A stretch of 12,582 nucleotides of DNA from NCBI GenBank assembly GCA_947624465.1, contig CANQKJ010000030.1:1-12582 (forward strand), given 5' to 3'. The notes under the pieces are model-generated. The model ran no database searches, was not told the DNA's origin, and saw only the letters and a program-made list of their open reading frames with translations. The stretch is from an uncultured Oscillospiraceae bacterium. GTDB lineage: Bacteria; Bacillota; Clostridia; Oscillospirales; Oscillospiraceae. Every line of letters begins with the position of its first letter. The stretch's first letter is position 1. The position numbers and the translations under genes were made by a program. Of this stretch, positions 1-5,325 are shown piece after piece.

Positions 1-79
1 AGAGAATGCTGTGTTAGTGGCACCTGTATTTCATCCCCTTTGGTGCCTTGTAGCGCAGCGGAAAGGAATGGTCATAAGT

Positions 80-1102
80 ATGGAGGATATTCTTCGGGAG
101 CTTCAACGGACAAGCGACCCGGCCTATCTCCACACCGTTTCCATGAATGAGCTTTACCAGAATGTCTACCAGAGCAGACCGCCAATCATTGACGGTCTGC
201 TCTACCCTGGGACATACCTCTTTGCAGGAGCGCCCAAGGTGGGCAAGTCATTCCTGATGGCCCAGCTTGCCTATCATGTGAGCATGGGCCTCCCCCTGTG
301 GGGCTACCCCGTCCACAAGGGCACCGTCCTCTATCTGGCGTTGGAGGACGACCACCGCCGCTTGCAGGGGCGGCTGTATCGGATGTTCGGCATGGACGGC
401 ACCAACGACCTGCTTTTTGCGATCTACGCCAAACAGCTCGGCCTGGGCCTGGAGGAACAGCTAAAGAAGTTCGTCCGTCAGCACCCCGACACCAAGCTGA
501 TTATCATTGACACCCTCCAGAAAGTCCGGGAGGTCGGCGGGGACAAGTACAGCTACGCCAACGACTACGAGGTGGTGGGCAAGCTGAAACGCCTTGCGGA
601 TGATTGCGGTATCTGTCTCCTGCTGGTACACCACACCCGAAAGCAACAGGCCGATGATAAGTTTGACATGATTTCCGGCACCAACGGCCTGTTGGGAGCG
701 GCGGACGGGGCCTTTCTTCTTCAAAAGGAGAAACGGACAGACGGCAGCGCCATTCTGGACGTGGCCGGGCGTGACCAGCAAGACCAGCGGATGTATCTCA
801 CCAAGGACAGGGAGCGCCTTGTGTGGGAGTTGGAGCGGCTGGAAACGGAGCCGTGGGTGGAACCGCCCGACCCGGTATTGGAGGCCGTTGCCGCCCTTGT
901 GACGGCGGACAGGCCCGCCTGGGGCGGCACCGCCACAGAGCTGGCGGCGGCGCTCCAGACCGACATGAAGCCCAACGCCCTGGCGATGCGGCTGAATGTC
1001 CGGGCCGGAAGGCTGGCGGCGGAGTACCATATCCGCTATGAGAACAGCAGGAGCCACGCCGGGAGAAGTATCACCCTCACCCTGGAACCGCCCCAGGCGT
1101 GA
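80..1102 (+). CDS. RepA-like AAA-family ATPase (plasmid/ICE replicative helicase type)
   Basis: P-loop ATPase of about 340 residues, resembling the RepA hexameric helicases of mobilizable plasmids and the AAA_25 proteins of gut-Firmicute conjugative elements. Walker A is GAPKVGKS (about residues 50-57). Walker B is KLIIIDT with Asp near residue 144. A LVHHTRK motif follows near residues 182-188, then SGTNGLLGAADG near 199-210, matching the motif order of RepA/DnaB-like ATPases. The C-terminal 80 residues look like a small helical DNA-binding segment. The reading frame is open back to the window start, with a GTG at 11 and ATGs at 68 and 80. I chose ATG 80 because AAAGGA at 62-67 is about 12 bases upstream, whereas it directly touches ATG 68. 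The role in unwinding or replication of a mobile element is inferred from family and from the relaxase downstream. An alternative is a general AAA ATPase in element maintenance. Confidence 0.85.
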   Translation: MEDILRELQRTSDPAYLHTVSMNELYQNVYQSRPPIIDGLLYPGTYLFAGAPKVGKSFLMAQLAYHVSMGLPLWGYPVHKGTVLYLALEDDHRRLQGRLYRMFGMDGTNDLLFAIYAKQLGLGLEEQLKKFVRQHPDTKLIIIDTLQKVREVGGDKYSYANDYEVVGKLKRLADDCGICLLLVHHTRKQQADDKFDMISGTNGLLGAADGAFLLQKEKRTDGSAILDVAGRDQQDQRMYLTKDRERLVWELERLETEPWVEPPDPVLEAVAALVTADRPAWGGTATELAAALQTDMKPNALAMRLNVRAGRLAAEYHIRYENSRSHAGRSITLTLEPPQA

Positions 1103-1180
1103 CGACCGTGACGGCTGTGACGGCTTTTTTGAGAGCGGGGGCGGTGTGTAAAACATCGTCACGGTCGTCACGGCCGTCAC
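1099..1180. repeat. Two opposed triplets of 9-bp repeats (iteron-like)
   Basis: Three head-to-tail 9-mers of the form GTGACGRCY lie at 1099-1107, 1108-1116 and 1117-1125. After a 28-base spacer, three copies in reverse orientation (NNYCGTCAC) lie at 1154-1162, 1163-1171 and 1172-1180. Every copy keeps GTGACG and varies only in its last three bases. The first copy overlaps the stop codon of the ATPase gene. Together the blocks could form a 27-bp imperfect stem. Directly repeated 9-mers beside a RepA-like ATPase suggest initiator or relaxosome protein binding sites. That function is inference; the repeats themselves are plain in the sequence. Confidence 0.75.
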
Positions 1181-1188
1181 GGGGAGCG

Positions 1189-1268
1189 GGGCCAAAAGTC
1201 AAGGGGCCATACCTGGGGGTGGAGATTGCCGCAAGGCAATACAACCCGAACCCCTTGACTTTTGGCCC
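1189..1268. repeat. 18-bp perfect inverted repeat with nested hairpin; candidate oriT
   Basis: GGGCCAAAAGTCAAGGGG at 1189-1206 is exactly complementary to 1251-1268. The 44-base loop holds a second perfect stem, ATTGCC-GCAA-GGCAAT (1225-1240), closed by a GNRA-type tetraloop. A long inverted repeat upstream of a MobV relaxase gene is the usual arrangement of an origin of transfer, so oriT is the leading reading. A cis-acting replication origin or a structured leader RNA are alternatives. GTGTGTAA at 1144-1151, just outside the repeat, loosely resembles the GTGTG/TTA nick region of the pMV158 MobV system, but this match is short. Confidence 0.55.
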
Positions 1269-1288
1269 ACGGAGAACACTGGCCGGGT

Positions 1289-1523
1289 GGGGGGAAAGGC
1301 TGTGCCTTTCCCCCCTGCCCAACGGCGAGTGTCAAAGTTTAGGCGGGGTGCAGGGTGCCCTTTTCAAAGGGCAGCCCTGCTGGGGGAGCCGTCCGCAGAC
1401 GGCGGGGGCAACGCCCCCACTCCACCCCGTAGGGCGCAAATGCGCTTTTGATGGCCGCAAGGCCGTCAAAAGTGCTTTTGCGTTACTTTCGCAGAAAGTA
1501 ACAAAGGCCGCCGCTGGCGCGGC
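1289..1523. repeat. Array of consecutive hairpins upstream of the relaxase gene
   Basis: This non-coding stretch holds a chain of stems. They are a perfect 12-bp stem with loop TGT (1289-1315), a 13-bp stem with one bulge (1350-1380), a 6-bp stem with loop CGCA (1388-1403), a 6-bp stem with loop AAC (1404-1418), a 4-bp stem with loop AAAT (1434-1445), an 11-bp stem with a GCAA loop (1446-1471), a 9-bp stem with loop GCA (1482-1502) and a GC-rich 5-bp stem (1507-1523). None is followed by a T-tract, so they are not ordinary terminators. The density of palindromes suggests single-stranded DNA signals (transfer or lagging-strand origin) or a folded leader RNA. No convincing gene is seen between 1103 and 1538. 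Confidence 0.65.
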
Positions 1524-1538
1524 GAAAGGAGTGTTGAT

Positions 1539-2723
1539 TTGAAAAGGACGATTAGCGCCATGGTGGGGCAGGGTTCGGTGAGCCACAACAGCAGGGCGTT
1601 CAACGCCAAGAACACCGACCCGGAACGCTCCCACTTGAATATAACCTACTGCCACGAAAATATCAAGACAGTTTTCCATGAGCTTTTTGACGAGGCCCTC
1701 AAGCGGTACAATGACAAGCAGACCAGGGCAGACCGCAAAATCGAGGACTACTATGAAAAGATACGTTCCAGTAAGCAGGAAAAGCCGTTCCATGAAATCA
1801 TCCTGCAAGTGGGCAACAAGGACGACATGAGCGCCGAGGGCGAGGACGGCCAGCTTGCGGCGGCGGTGCTGGACGAGTACATGAGAGGCTTCCAGGAGCG
1901 CAACCCCCGGCTTCGGGTGTTCTCCGCTCACCTCCACATGGACGAGGCCACGCCCCATCTGCACATCGACTTTGTGCCGTTCACCACCGAGAGCAAGCGG
2001 GGCCTGGACACAAGGGTATCTCTCAAACAGGCGTTAGCGGCTCAGGGCTTTAAGGGCGGCACCAGAGGCGACACAGAGTGGAGCCAGTGGGTACGCTCTG
2101 AAAAGGAACAGCTTGCCGCTGTGATGGAGCGCCACGGGATAGAGTGGGAGGACAAAGGAACCCATGACAAGCACCTGTCTGTGCTGGACTTCAAAAAGGA
2201 GCAGAGAGCGAAAGAGATTGCCGAGCTGGAGGCGGTCAAGGCCAAGAAGCAGGGACAGGTGGAACAGCAGGAGCAGCGTCTAAAGGAGCTGGCCCCGGCT
2301 GTGAGGAACATGGAGCAGTTGGCGGCGCAGTTCTCCGATGACCCGGAGCGGATATTGCCGGAGCCGGGGCCGCTGGAGAGCGCCAAGTCCTACCGAGAGA
2401 AAAAGGCAAAGCCCCTGCTCGCCAAGATCGTCAAGGTGCTGCGCTCCCTGTACCGGGCCTATGTTGAGTTGAAAGGGAAGTATGAGCGTTTGCAGGGGGA
2501 CTATGGCCGGGTGCGGGAGGGCAATGCCAACCTGTCCGAACGCTTGCAGGAGGTGAAGATGGAGAACAAGGCCCTGCGGGGGACAGTTGCCGACTTTGAG
2601 CGGGTCAAGCGGGCTTTCGGCCCGGAGGAAGTAGAAAGGGCCGTGGAGGACGCTAAACGGCGAGAGGTGGCAGAGAAAGAGCAGAGGAAAGCAAAGCGGA
2701 GGTTTAGCCGGGGGGCAAGGTAA
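1539..2723 (+). CDS. MobV/Pre-family relaxase (plasmid mobilization/recombination protein)
   Basis: Protein of 394 residues that should nick one DNA strand at oriT and lead it into a recipient. The N-terminal Mob/Pre domain covers roughly residues 1-200. It shows SHNSR at 15-19, where His16 aligns with the catalytic His22 of pMV158 MobM by its following Asn and Arg. The metal-binding motif HxDExxPHxHxD spans 133-144 (H133, D135, E136, H140, H142, D144). Residues from about 215 to the end are rich in Glu, Lys and Arg with heptad-like spacing, a likely coiled coil. The start is TTG 1539, preceded by GAAAGGAG (1524-1531) with about 7 bases between; the frame gives MKRTISAMV, as expected for the family. 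A GC-rich hairpin (1507-1523) ends right at the ribosome site and could limit translation. Length and motifs are intact. Family assignment is firm; the transfer partner genes are not in the window. Confidence 0.93.
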   Translation: MKRTISAMVGQGSVSHNSRAFNAKNTDPERSHLNITYCHENIKTVFHELFDEALKRYNDKQTRADRKIEDYYEKIRSSKQEKPFHEIILQVGNKDDMSAEGEDGQLAAAVLDEYMRGFQERNPRLRVFSAHLHMDEATPHLHIDFVPFTTESKRGLDTRVSLKQALAAQGFKGGTRGDTEWSQWVRSEKEQLAAVMERHGIEWEDKGTHDKHLSVLDFKKEQRAKEIAELEAVKAKKQGQVEQQEQRLKELAPAVRNMEQLAAQFSDDPERILPEPGPLESAKSYREKKAKPLLAKIVKVLRSLYRAYVELKGKYERLQGDYGRVREGNANLSERLQEVKMENKALRGTVADFERVKRAFGPEEVERAVEDAKRREVAEKEQRKAKRRFSRGAR

Positions 2724-2730
2724 CGGGCAA

Positions 2731-2760
2731 CAGGAGGGCACTCCACGGGGTGCCCTCCTG
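2731..2760 (+). terminator. Hairpin terminator after the relaxase gene
   Basis: CAGGAGGGCAC (2731-2741) pairs perfectly with GTGCCCTCCTG (2750-2760) around an 8-base loop, 7 bases after the relaxase stop codon. The tail ATTTATACTT is only moderately T-rich, so termination may be incomplete. Confidence 0.7.
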
Positions 2761-2768
2761 ATTTATAC

Positions 2769-2797
2769 TTGTCAGCGGGTGATTTTACTGCTATAAT
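2769..2797 (+). promoter_or_regulatory. Sigma-A type promoter for the DUF1835 gene
   Basis: TTGTCA at 2769-2774 and a perfect TATAAT at 2792-2797 are separated by 17 bases. Transcription would start near 2804, about 30 bases before the ATG at 2836. The promoter lies right after the relaxase terminator, which makes the cargo gene an independent unit. Confidence 0.8.
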
Positions 2798-2835
2798 AAG
2801 GGCGATAAAAAGGAATTGGAAACGGAGTTTTTACC

Positions 2836-3786
2836 ATGCTACAAATAGTTTTTTCCGACAGTGAATGTGGGACATTGAAGCTGGCCACGCATTACAGGCC
2901 GTCCAGTTGGAATGATGGGGTGATTGGATTTATTTTCGGTGACGGAGAGAAAGAACCCACTCAGGAAGAGAAAGACCAAGTTATGGCCCGGTTAAAGGCC
3001 AAACGGGAGAAGGAGAACCGCCGGGCACGACCTGTGGGCGGCAATCCTGGAGATGTGCTATGCCCGTCTGTTGGGCTGGACATCGGCCCCATAAGCGGCC
3101 CCGATGTGGAGAAGGCCCGGTTTGATTTGCTCACCGCTTGGCTGGGGGACGACTTCCCACTCCCAGATACCGACCCGGACGATCATACTCAGCGGGATAT
3201 GCTTTGGGAACAGCGCCAGCGAGACAGGGAGCGGCTTTTGGAGGGAGGAAAACATGGCGAGGCTGTGCGTATTTGGTACAGCAACGTGCCTTACTCCCTG
3301 TGCGGGCTTTATGATGTGCTTTGGCAACTGCGGGACTGTGATTGCCCCGTGACCGTTTTGGAAATGCCCCAGTGGATGCCGCTGGGAGATGATACGGTGC
3401 AGTCCTGTTTGAGTTGGGGAGACCTGTCTCCGGGAGACTGGGCAGCGTATCTATCTCTTGAACGGGAAATCCCTAAAAATGTCCACAGAGCTATCGCCAT
3501 GGAGTGGTTCCGACTTCGAGATGAAAATGCTCCCCTGCGTGCCGTTGTCAATGGCCGTTTGCACAGTGTAGGGGAGGATTTCTACGATCCATTCATTCGT
3601 GCCCAAATCCCTGATGGAATTTTCCGGGTGGCTCATCTCATCGGTGATGTATTGGGGCGGTATCAATTGGGTATCGGCGACTGGTGGATTGCCAAGCGTA
3701 TTAAAGCTATGGAAATCCAAGGAGAACTGATTACAGTGTCCAAGGGTGACGGCTTCTATCGGAACGAAATGCGTCGAGCGCAATAA
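2836..3786 (+). CDS. DUF1835 and DUF3658 domain protein, function unknown
   Basis: Protein of 316 residues, probably cytoplasmic, with no signal peptide or membrane segment. The N-terminal MLQIVFSDSECGTLK is the DUF1835 opening strand and Gly-Ser/Thr-Leu turn. VGLDIGPI (79-86), IWYSN..YSLCGLYDVL (147-162) and a proline-containing VLEMPQW (174-180) continue that fold. DUF3658 follows from about 220, with W224, ENAPLRAVVNG (230-240), DFYDPFIR (248-255), HLIGDVLG (267-274) and GDWWIAKRI (281-289). The region 36-75 is charged and low in complexity and looks like an insertion relative to what I remember of the family. The ATG at 2836 has GGAG 8 bases upstream. Base composition is lower in GC than the flanks, and the gene has its own promoter, as expected for acquired cargo. 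No biochemical role is known to me for either domain, so none is proposed. Confidence 0.8.
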   Translation: MLQIVFSDSECGTLKLATHYRPSSWNDGVIGFIFGDGEKEPTQEEKDQVMARLKAKREKENRRARPVGGNPGDVLCPSVGLDIGPISGPDVEKARFDLLTAWLGDDFPLPDTDPDDHTQRDMLWEQRQRDRERLLEGGKHGEAVRIWYSNVPYSLCGLYDVLWQLRDCDCPVTVLEMPQWMPLGDDTVQSCLSWGDLSPGDWAAYLSLEREIPKNVHRAIAMEWFRLRDENAPLRAVVNGRLHSVGEDFYDPFIRAQIPDGIFRVAHLIGDVLGRYQLGIGDWWIAKRIKAMEIQGELITVSKGDGFYRNEMRRAQ

Positions 3787-3805
3787 AAGAAGACTTCCGA
3801 TATAA

Positions 3806-3834
3806 CAGGGTGTTTTCTATTGCTGAATACCCTG
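3806..3834 (+). other. Weak hairpin after the DUF1835 gene
   Basis: CAGGGTGTT (3806-3814) can pair with AATACCCTG (3826-3834) with one G-T pair, 19 bases after the stop codon. There is no T-tract directly behind it, so a terminator role is only possible. The rest of 3787-3978 is AT-rich and shows no gene that I can support. Confidence 0.35.
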
Positions 3835-3978
3835 GGAAACGGTGTAAAAGGTGTTGTATTCTCCTGCTTTTTGTGATACTATTTTGATACTAAGAAAAAT
3901 AGCGGCCAAAAATAATAGGCAGAATATTAACAAATTTGCGAAAGTTTCACCTGTGAAAACACAGTAAATACAGCCCCA

Positions 3979-3984
3979 TATAAT
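3979..3984 (+). promoter_or_regulatory. Possible -10 box for the GIY-YIG gene
   Basis: A perfect TATAAT sits about 48 bases before ATG 4032. The -35 region is poor: the best candidate is GTGAAA at 3953-3958, which is 20 bases away and is also one arm of a small palindrome, TTTCAC-CT-GTGAAA (3945-3958). The palindrome could be a regulator site. If this -10 is used, transcription starts near 3991, which excludes translation from the TTG at 3990. Confidence 0.4.
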
Positions 3985-4031
3985 AGGATTTGTCGAGTGG
4001 GAGTAACTTGACCGCGAATGGATGTGAGCAT

Positions 4032-4865
4032 ATGGGCTTTGGAAAAACAATCGAACTATTTTGGGTAAATGGTACGGCGGATGGGATTATTACCGCGGAA
4101 CTTTCCAACTGGAATGGGAAAGGTATTAAAGTGCCGCGTACCGAAATTATGTCGTGCCAGCGGGAAGATGTCTGTGAGCCCGGGGTCTATTTTTTGCTCT
4201 GTCAGGAAGATGATGGGACAGATTCTGTCTACATTGGTGAGGCAGAAAATATCAAAGACAGGCTGATTCAGCATCTCCGTGACTACCAAAGCGGGAAGGA
4301 AAAGTATTATTGGAATACTGCTGTCATTTTTGTTGGCAGGGATTTGAATAAGGCGCTGATCCGGTATCTTGAGAACCGTTTGGTGGAAATCGCTACGGAG
4401 TGTGCCCGCTATAAGATCCTCACAAAGAATACCTACAAAAATACCGTAGTGAAAGAGTCGCAAACTGCCAGTATGGAGGAGTTTATTGACAATATCAAAG
4501 TGCTTATCAACGCTATGGGCTATAAAATCCTGGAATCCGTTCCGATTGCCACTGATACTACGGAGTATCTGTATTGCAAAAGTGGCCATGCCAATGGGAA
4601 GGGGTTCATAAGTGCAGGCGGGCTTACAGTTGTAAAAGGATCGAAAGTCTCCGACCATTTGGCGAATTCCTTTGAAAGTGGATCCAAATCCTATTTTGAC
4701 TTGCGAAAGAAACTGGAGTCAGATGGCATTATTGCCGATGGCGAATTTATTAAGAACTATGAATTCAGTGCGCCGTCTGCCGCTTCCTCGGTCATTCTCG
4801 GACGTTCTTCCAATGGAAAGACGGAATGGAAGACGCATTCAGGTAAAAAACTAAGCGAGTTGTGA
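4032..4865 (+). CDS. GIY-YIG nuclease-family protein with C-terminal DUF4357
   Basis: Protein of 277 residues. The GIY-YIG fold is read from GVYFLL (51-56, the GIY strand), VYIGEAENIKDRLIQH (66-81, YIG strand plus the conserved Arg77) and YLENRL (112-117), whose Glu114 sits where the metal-binding catalytic Glu is expected. A linker region follows, and the C-terminal GRSSNGKTEWKTHSGKKL (257-274) matches the DUF4357 pattern of a small, Trp-containing module. No restriction methylase or helicase lies next to it. The protein should be a cytoplasmic nuclease, possibly acting on foreign DNA, but its target is unknown. Start choice: the frame is open from TTG 3990, which lies too close to the candidate -10 box. 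ATG 4032 gives the usual-looking N-terminus MGFGKTIELF, with only a weak GTGAG in front. TTG 4008, with GGGAG upstream, is an alternative. AT-richer than the copper and galactose genes, consistent with transfer. Confidence 0.82.
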   Translation: MGFGKTIELFWVNGTADGIITAELSNWNGKGIKVPRTEIMSCQREDVCEPGVYFLLCQEDDGTDSVYIGEAENIKDRLIQHLRDYQSGKEKYYWNTAVIFVGRDLNKALIRYLENRLVEIATECARYKILTKNTYKNTVVKESQTASMEEFIDNIKVLINAMGYKILESVPIATDTTEYLYCKSGHANGKGFISAGGLTVVKGSKVSDHLANSFESGSKSYFDLRKKLESDGIIADGEFIKNYEFSAPSAASSVILGRSSNGKTEWKTHSGKKLSEL

Positions 4866-4869
4866 TAGA

Positions 4870-4896
4870 AAGCCCTCCATCCCGGATGGAGGGCTT
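4870..4896 (+). terminator. Strong hairpin after the GIY-YIG gene
   Basis: AAGCCCTCCATC (4870-4881) pairs exactly with GATGGAGGGCTT (4885-4896, reading through the shared central bases), starting 4 bases after the stop codon. The tail CCCTTATAAAATAG carries few Ts, so this is a stable stem with a weak U-tract. It separates the cargo gene from the copper operon. Confidence 0.65.
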
Positions 4897-4921
4897 CCCT
4901 TATAAAATAGCCCCAGCCCCC

Positions 4922-4950
4922 TTGACAAACTCCCACCGGTATAGTATGAT
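4922..4950 (+). promoter_or_regulatory. Promoter of the csoR-copA operon
   Basis: A perfect TTGACA (4922-4927) and TATGAT (4945-4950) are spaced 17 bases apart, one of the strongest promoter matches in the window. Transcription should start near 4957, exactly where the GC-rich palindrome begins, leaving a leader of about 90 bases before the csoR start. Confidence 0.88.
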
Positions 4951-4956
4951 AACACT

Positions 4957-4971
4957 ACCCCCCAGGGGGGT
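4957..4971. promoter_or_regulatory. Candidate CsoR operator palindrome
   Basis: ACCCCCC-A-GGGGGGT is a perfect 7-1-7 palindrome at the predicted transcription start of csoR-copA. CsoR-type repressors bind short TA-flanked operators with a C-run facing a G-run, and here T precedes the left arm and GTATA follows the right arm. The position would block RNA polymerase when copper-free CsoR is bound. The regulator identity is inferred from the adjacent gene. Confidence 0.8.
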
Positions 4972-5047
4972 GTATATCGAACCGCCGGCCGCGTCCTTTC
5001 CTAAGGATGCGCTTTGCCGATTTTGAATGCGTAAAGGGGGAATCATT

Positions 5048-5308
5048 ATGATGGCCGACCGCAAGACCATCCTGCGGCTGCTCAAGACCGCCAGGGGCCA
5101 GATCGACGGCATCATCAGGATGGTGGAGGAGGACCGCTACTGTATGGATATCTCCCAGCAGGTGACGGCGGCGGACGCCATGCTCCGCCGGGCCAACCGG
5201 GAGATATTGACCGCCCATCTGAAACACTGCGTGGAACACGCCGAGAGCGACAAAGAGCGGTCCGACAAGATCGACGAATTGGTGAACGCCTTAGGGAAAA
5301 TCCTATGA
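5048..5308 (+). CDS. csoR: CsoR-type copper-sensing repressor
   Basis: All-helical DUF156-family repressor of 86 residues that binds operator DNA when metal-free and lets go on Cu(I) binding. The Cu(I) ligand set Cys-His-Cys is present as Cys32 (DRYCMDIS), His57 and Cys61 (HLKHC). The family opening DRKTILRLLKTARGQIDGI is complete. The start is ATG 5048 (followed by ATG 5051), 7 bases after AAAGGGGG (5033-5040). An earlier in-frame ATG at 5027 lies upstream of this ribosome site and is unlikely. The gene is first in an operon with copA, 17 bases apart, behind a promoter overlapped by a likely CsoR box, so it should regulate itself and copA. Other DUF156 members sense nickel, formaldehyde or persulfide; the ligand set and the copA neighbour favour copper. 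Confidence 0.92.
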   Translation: MMADRKTILRLLKTARGQIDGIIRMVEEDRYCMDISQQVTAADAMLRRANREILTAHLKHCVEHAESDKERSDKIDELVNALGKIL

Positions 5309-5325
5309 CCGAGGTGACTTGAGCC

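Noticed and set aside
1125..1130. T6 run after the first repeat triplet as a terminator
   Set aside because: No stem ends directly before it; in the larger fold the T-run lies inside the loop.
1099..1180. GTGACG repeats as a CRISPR array
   Set aside because: Units are only 9 bp, touch each other without spacers and occur in both orientations; no cas gene is present.
1099..1542. Open frame of 147 codons between the ATPase and relaxase genes
   Set aside because: Its protein is a read-out of the 9-bp repeats and hairpins (Thr-Val-Thr-Ala runs), without a ribosome site or family match.
3817..4050. Minus-strand frame of 77 codons with a hydrophobic stretch
   Set aside because: It covers the AT-rich spacer and the start of the GIY-YIG gene, has no clear ribosome site, and its hydrophobic run comes from AT-rich codons.
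5027..5047. Earlier in-frame ATG for csoR
   Set aside because: It lies before the AAAGGGGG ribosome site and would add residues not typical of the family N-terminus.
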